In this document: positions 62,728-64,000 of the stretch, piece by piece
Layout: each line of letters starts with the position of its first letter
Position numbering within the stretch: the first letter of the stretch is position 1
Assembly: GCA_963582065.1 (NCBI GenBank)
Contig: CAUZRQ010000014.1
Span: 12,526 to 76,525, forward strand
DNA length: 64,000 bases
Source of the DNA: UBA8437 sp963582065
GTDB lineage: Bacteria; Planctomycetota; Planctomycetia; Planctomycetales; Planctomycetaceae
Direction: 5' to 3'
Program-made: the position numbers and the translations under genes
Notes under the pieces: model-generated
The model's input: only the letters and a program-made list of their open reading frames with translations
What the model was told of the DNA's origin: nothing
The model's database searches: none

Positions 62728-64000
62728 TTCTCGATCGTTCACACAGGCAGTGGCTCCTGCTCACCTTGGTTGTGCTCGGTATCGGGTCCGTTTCGTATGC
62801 GGTCTACGCCTCCGGCCCCACCGGCGTGTCCGGTGGGAGCCTTCCCGGCCTCGTGTTTGGACTGGTCGGGACGGCGATGATGATCTTCGCCGGCCTGCTC
62901 TCGGCGCGTCGGCAGGTGCCGACCTGGCGGATCGGCAGTGCCCAGTTCTGGCTCAAGGGGCATATCTGGCTCGGGTTGCTCAGCGTCGCCTTCATCCTGT
63001 TCCACGCCGGGTTTCGCTGGGGAGGCCCGGTCGAAATTGGCCTGTGGTTGACCACGGCGGTGATCATCCTCAGCGGTGTCGTCGGATTGGCGTTCCAGCA
63101 GGTGTTGCCGAGATTGGTGACCACACGAGTGCCTAACGAGACATTCATCGATCAGGTGCCCTACCAGTGTGCCTCGATGCAGTTCCTGGCCGACAAGTTG
63201 ATTTCGGAGATCTCGAGCAAGCTCGATACCAGCGCCAACGCGGCCATCAACGTGGCCGAGGATGTGGCCAGGCAAAGAAAGTGGCTGAAGCGAGACGGTG
63301 ATCTGCAGAAGATCGTCGCGGCCATATACGAAAACCCACCGCAACTGGCCCCCGACGCCGCAGACAAGCCCGCGCCTGCCCCGGCAGCCAAAGCTCAAGA
63401 CAAACCGGCTGCCAAGTCCTCTTCGGTCCTGGAACAGGCTCGAAAACAGGGCTCCGACGGAGTGGACAAGCCAGCCGGAAAGCCGGCTGCCAAGCCCTCT
63501 TCGGTTCTCGAACAGGCCCGAAAACAGGGCTCCGGTGGTGCGGGCAAGCCGGCCGGAAAAAAACCATCCGCGAAGGGGGCCTCGGTCCTGGAACAGGCAC
63601 GCGCCCAGCAGGCGGCCCCCGCCGAGGGTGGTGGCGAGGAGTCGGCCAAGCCTGACGAGAAACCGGCGATGTCTGTCCTGGAACAGGCACGCGCCCAGCA
63701 GGCGGCCTCCGCCGAGAGTGATGGCGAGGAGTCGGCCAAGCCTGATGAGAAACCGGCGATGTCTGTCCTGGAACAGGCACGCGCTCAGCAGGCGGCCTCC
63801 GCCGAGGGTGGTGGCGAGGAGTCGGCCAAGCCTGATGAGAAACCGGCGATGTCTGTCCTGGAACAGGCACGCGCCCAGCAGGCGGCTTCCGCCGAGGGTG
63901 GTGGCGAGGAGTCGGCCAAGCCTGATGAGAAACCGGCGATGTCTGTCCTGGAACAGGCACGCGCTCAGCAGGCGGCTTCCGCCGAGGGTGATGGCGAGGA
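62724..64000 (+). CDS. Membrane protein with di-His helix and C-terminal SVLEQAR repeats (cut by window edge)
   Basis: Starts with TTG at 62724, coupled to the Fe-S/CNB gene (TTGA overlap), and runs off the right edge (425 residues visible). Four membrane helices: WLLLTLVVLGIGSVSYAVYA, SLPGLVFGLVGTAMMIFAGL, HIWLGLLSVAFILFHAGF and IGLWLTTAVIILSGVVGLAF. His80 and His94 lie in one helix with 13 residues between, the spacing of b-haem ligands in cytochrome b and ferric reductases. No comparable His pair is in the other visible helices. From ~residue 230 the tail is Lys/Pro/Ala/Glu-rich with seven SVLEQAR motifs at 78, 81 and then 90-bp spacing. Likely an electron-transfer partner of the upstream ferredoxin. 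Confidence 0.82.
   Translation, partial: MILDRSHRQWLLLTLVVLGIGSVSYAVYASGPTGVSGGSLPGLVFGLVGTAMMIFAGLLSARRQVPTWRIGSAQFWLKGHIWLGLLSVAFILFHAGFRWGGPVEIGLWLTTAVIILSGVVGLAFQQVLPRLVTTRVPNETFIDQVPYQCASMQFLADKLISEISSKLDTSANAAINVAEDVARQRKWLKRDGDLQKIVAAIYENPPQLAPDAADKPAPAPAAKAQDKPAAKSSSVLEQARKQGSDGVDKPAGKPAAKPSSVLEQARKQGSGGAGKPAGKKPSAKGASVLEQARAQQAAPAEGGGEESAKPDEKPAMSVLEQARAQQAASAESDGEESAKPDEKPAMSVLEQARAQQAASAEGGGEESAKPDEKPAMSVLEQARAQQAASAEGGGEESAKPDEKPAMSVLEQARAQQAASAEGDGE
63579..64000 (+). repeat. 90-bp coding tandem repeat array (running off the window)
   Basis: Unit starts at 63579, 63669, 63759, 63849 and 63939, each 90 bp with few substitutions, encoding SVLEQARAQQA...EESAKPDEKPAM. Shorter, degenerate units with the same SVLEQAR core precede it at 63423 and 63501. 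Confidence 0.95.

Noticed and set aside
63247..63960. Repetitive Pro/Arg/His-rich frame on the minus strand
   Set aside because: Antisense of the 90-bp repeat array; the repeats make long shadow frames.
1..64000. CRISPR arrays, tRNA/rRNA genes, insertion sequences, prophage or attachment sites
   Set aside because: No direct repeat with regular unique spacers, no tRNA-like cloverleaf, no transposase or integrase protein and no flanking target duplication seen by eye.

Overview
This is a gene-dense, GC-rich chromosomal segment from a planctomycete (Planctomycetota). The diagnostic signs are three DUF1501 proteins, a PSCyt1/PSCyt2/PSD1 (DUF1549/DUF1553) cytochrome-type protein, secreted PQQ-propeller and FG-GAP proteins, a FlgI-like/HEAT fusion, a sequence-divergent Nramp-like transporter and lysine/alanine-rich basic tails. 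I see 49 protein genes (two cut by the window edges), no rRNA or tRNA, no CRISPR array, no transposase and no phage genes. The species cannot be named from the sequence.

Layout. 1-9.4 kb (minus strand): SMC start, FlgI-HEAT lipoprotein, ExbB/TolQ channel with a large TPR protein, a small lipoprotein and a two-BON-domain protein. 9.5-12.9 kb: serine hydrolase, basic protein, ribosomal protein S21, ThyX, CDGSH iron-sulfur protein. 12.9-24 kb: metabolic genes (secreted alpha/beta hydrolase, Ldh2-type dehydrogenase, OleA-like thiolase, flotillin FloA, RidA, FAD oxidoreductase, aldo/keto reductase, ornithine-cyclodeaminase family, SurE) and a leucine-rich-repeat protein. 24-28.3 kb: rsmB-aroA, divergent from two tandem SPOUT rRNA methyltransferases. 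28.3-35.6 kb: DUF1501 + PSCyt/PSD1 pair, two small proteins, a second DUF1501. 35.7-44.3 kb: APC permease, nitrilase-type amidase, giant FG-GAP lipoprotein, Nramp-like transporter. 44.3-45.2 kb is the only long gene-free stretch. 45.2-47.8 kb: hypothetical protein, EIIA-Ntr (PtsN) and an RpoD-type sigma factor in one operon. 47.9-59.8 kb: secreted glycosidase/sialidase-like proteins, PQQ-propeller with EF-hands, an SDR with an altered catalytic lysine, a 2-hydroxyacid dehydrogenase, a third DUF1501. 60.4 kb to the end: a four-cluster ferredoxin fused to two split cyclic-nucleotide-binding domains, overlapping a di-histidine membrane protein that ends in 90-bp tandem repeats.

How genes work together. 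Same-strand neighbours are often translationally coupled (ATGA or TTGA overlaps at 4278, 25402, 38922 and 62724). Three convergent pairs share the tetranucleotide CTAG as overlapping stop codons. The most unusual assembly is the right-hand pair: a soluble protein with 16 cluster-ligating cysteines and two nucleotide-sensor folds, directly coupled to a probable b-haem membrane protein with a repeated SVLEQAR motif. It looks like a ligand-gated or redox-gated electron-transfer module, but that function is inference.
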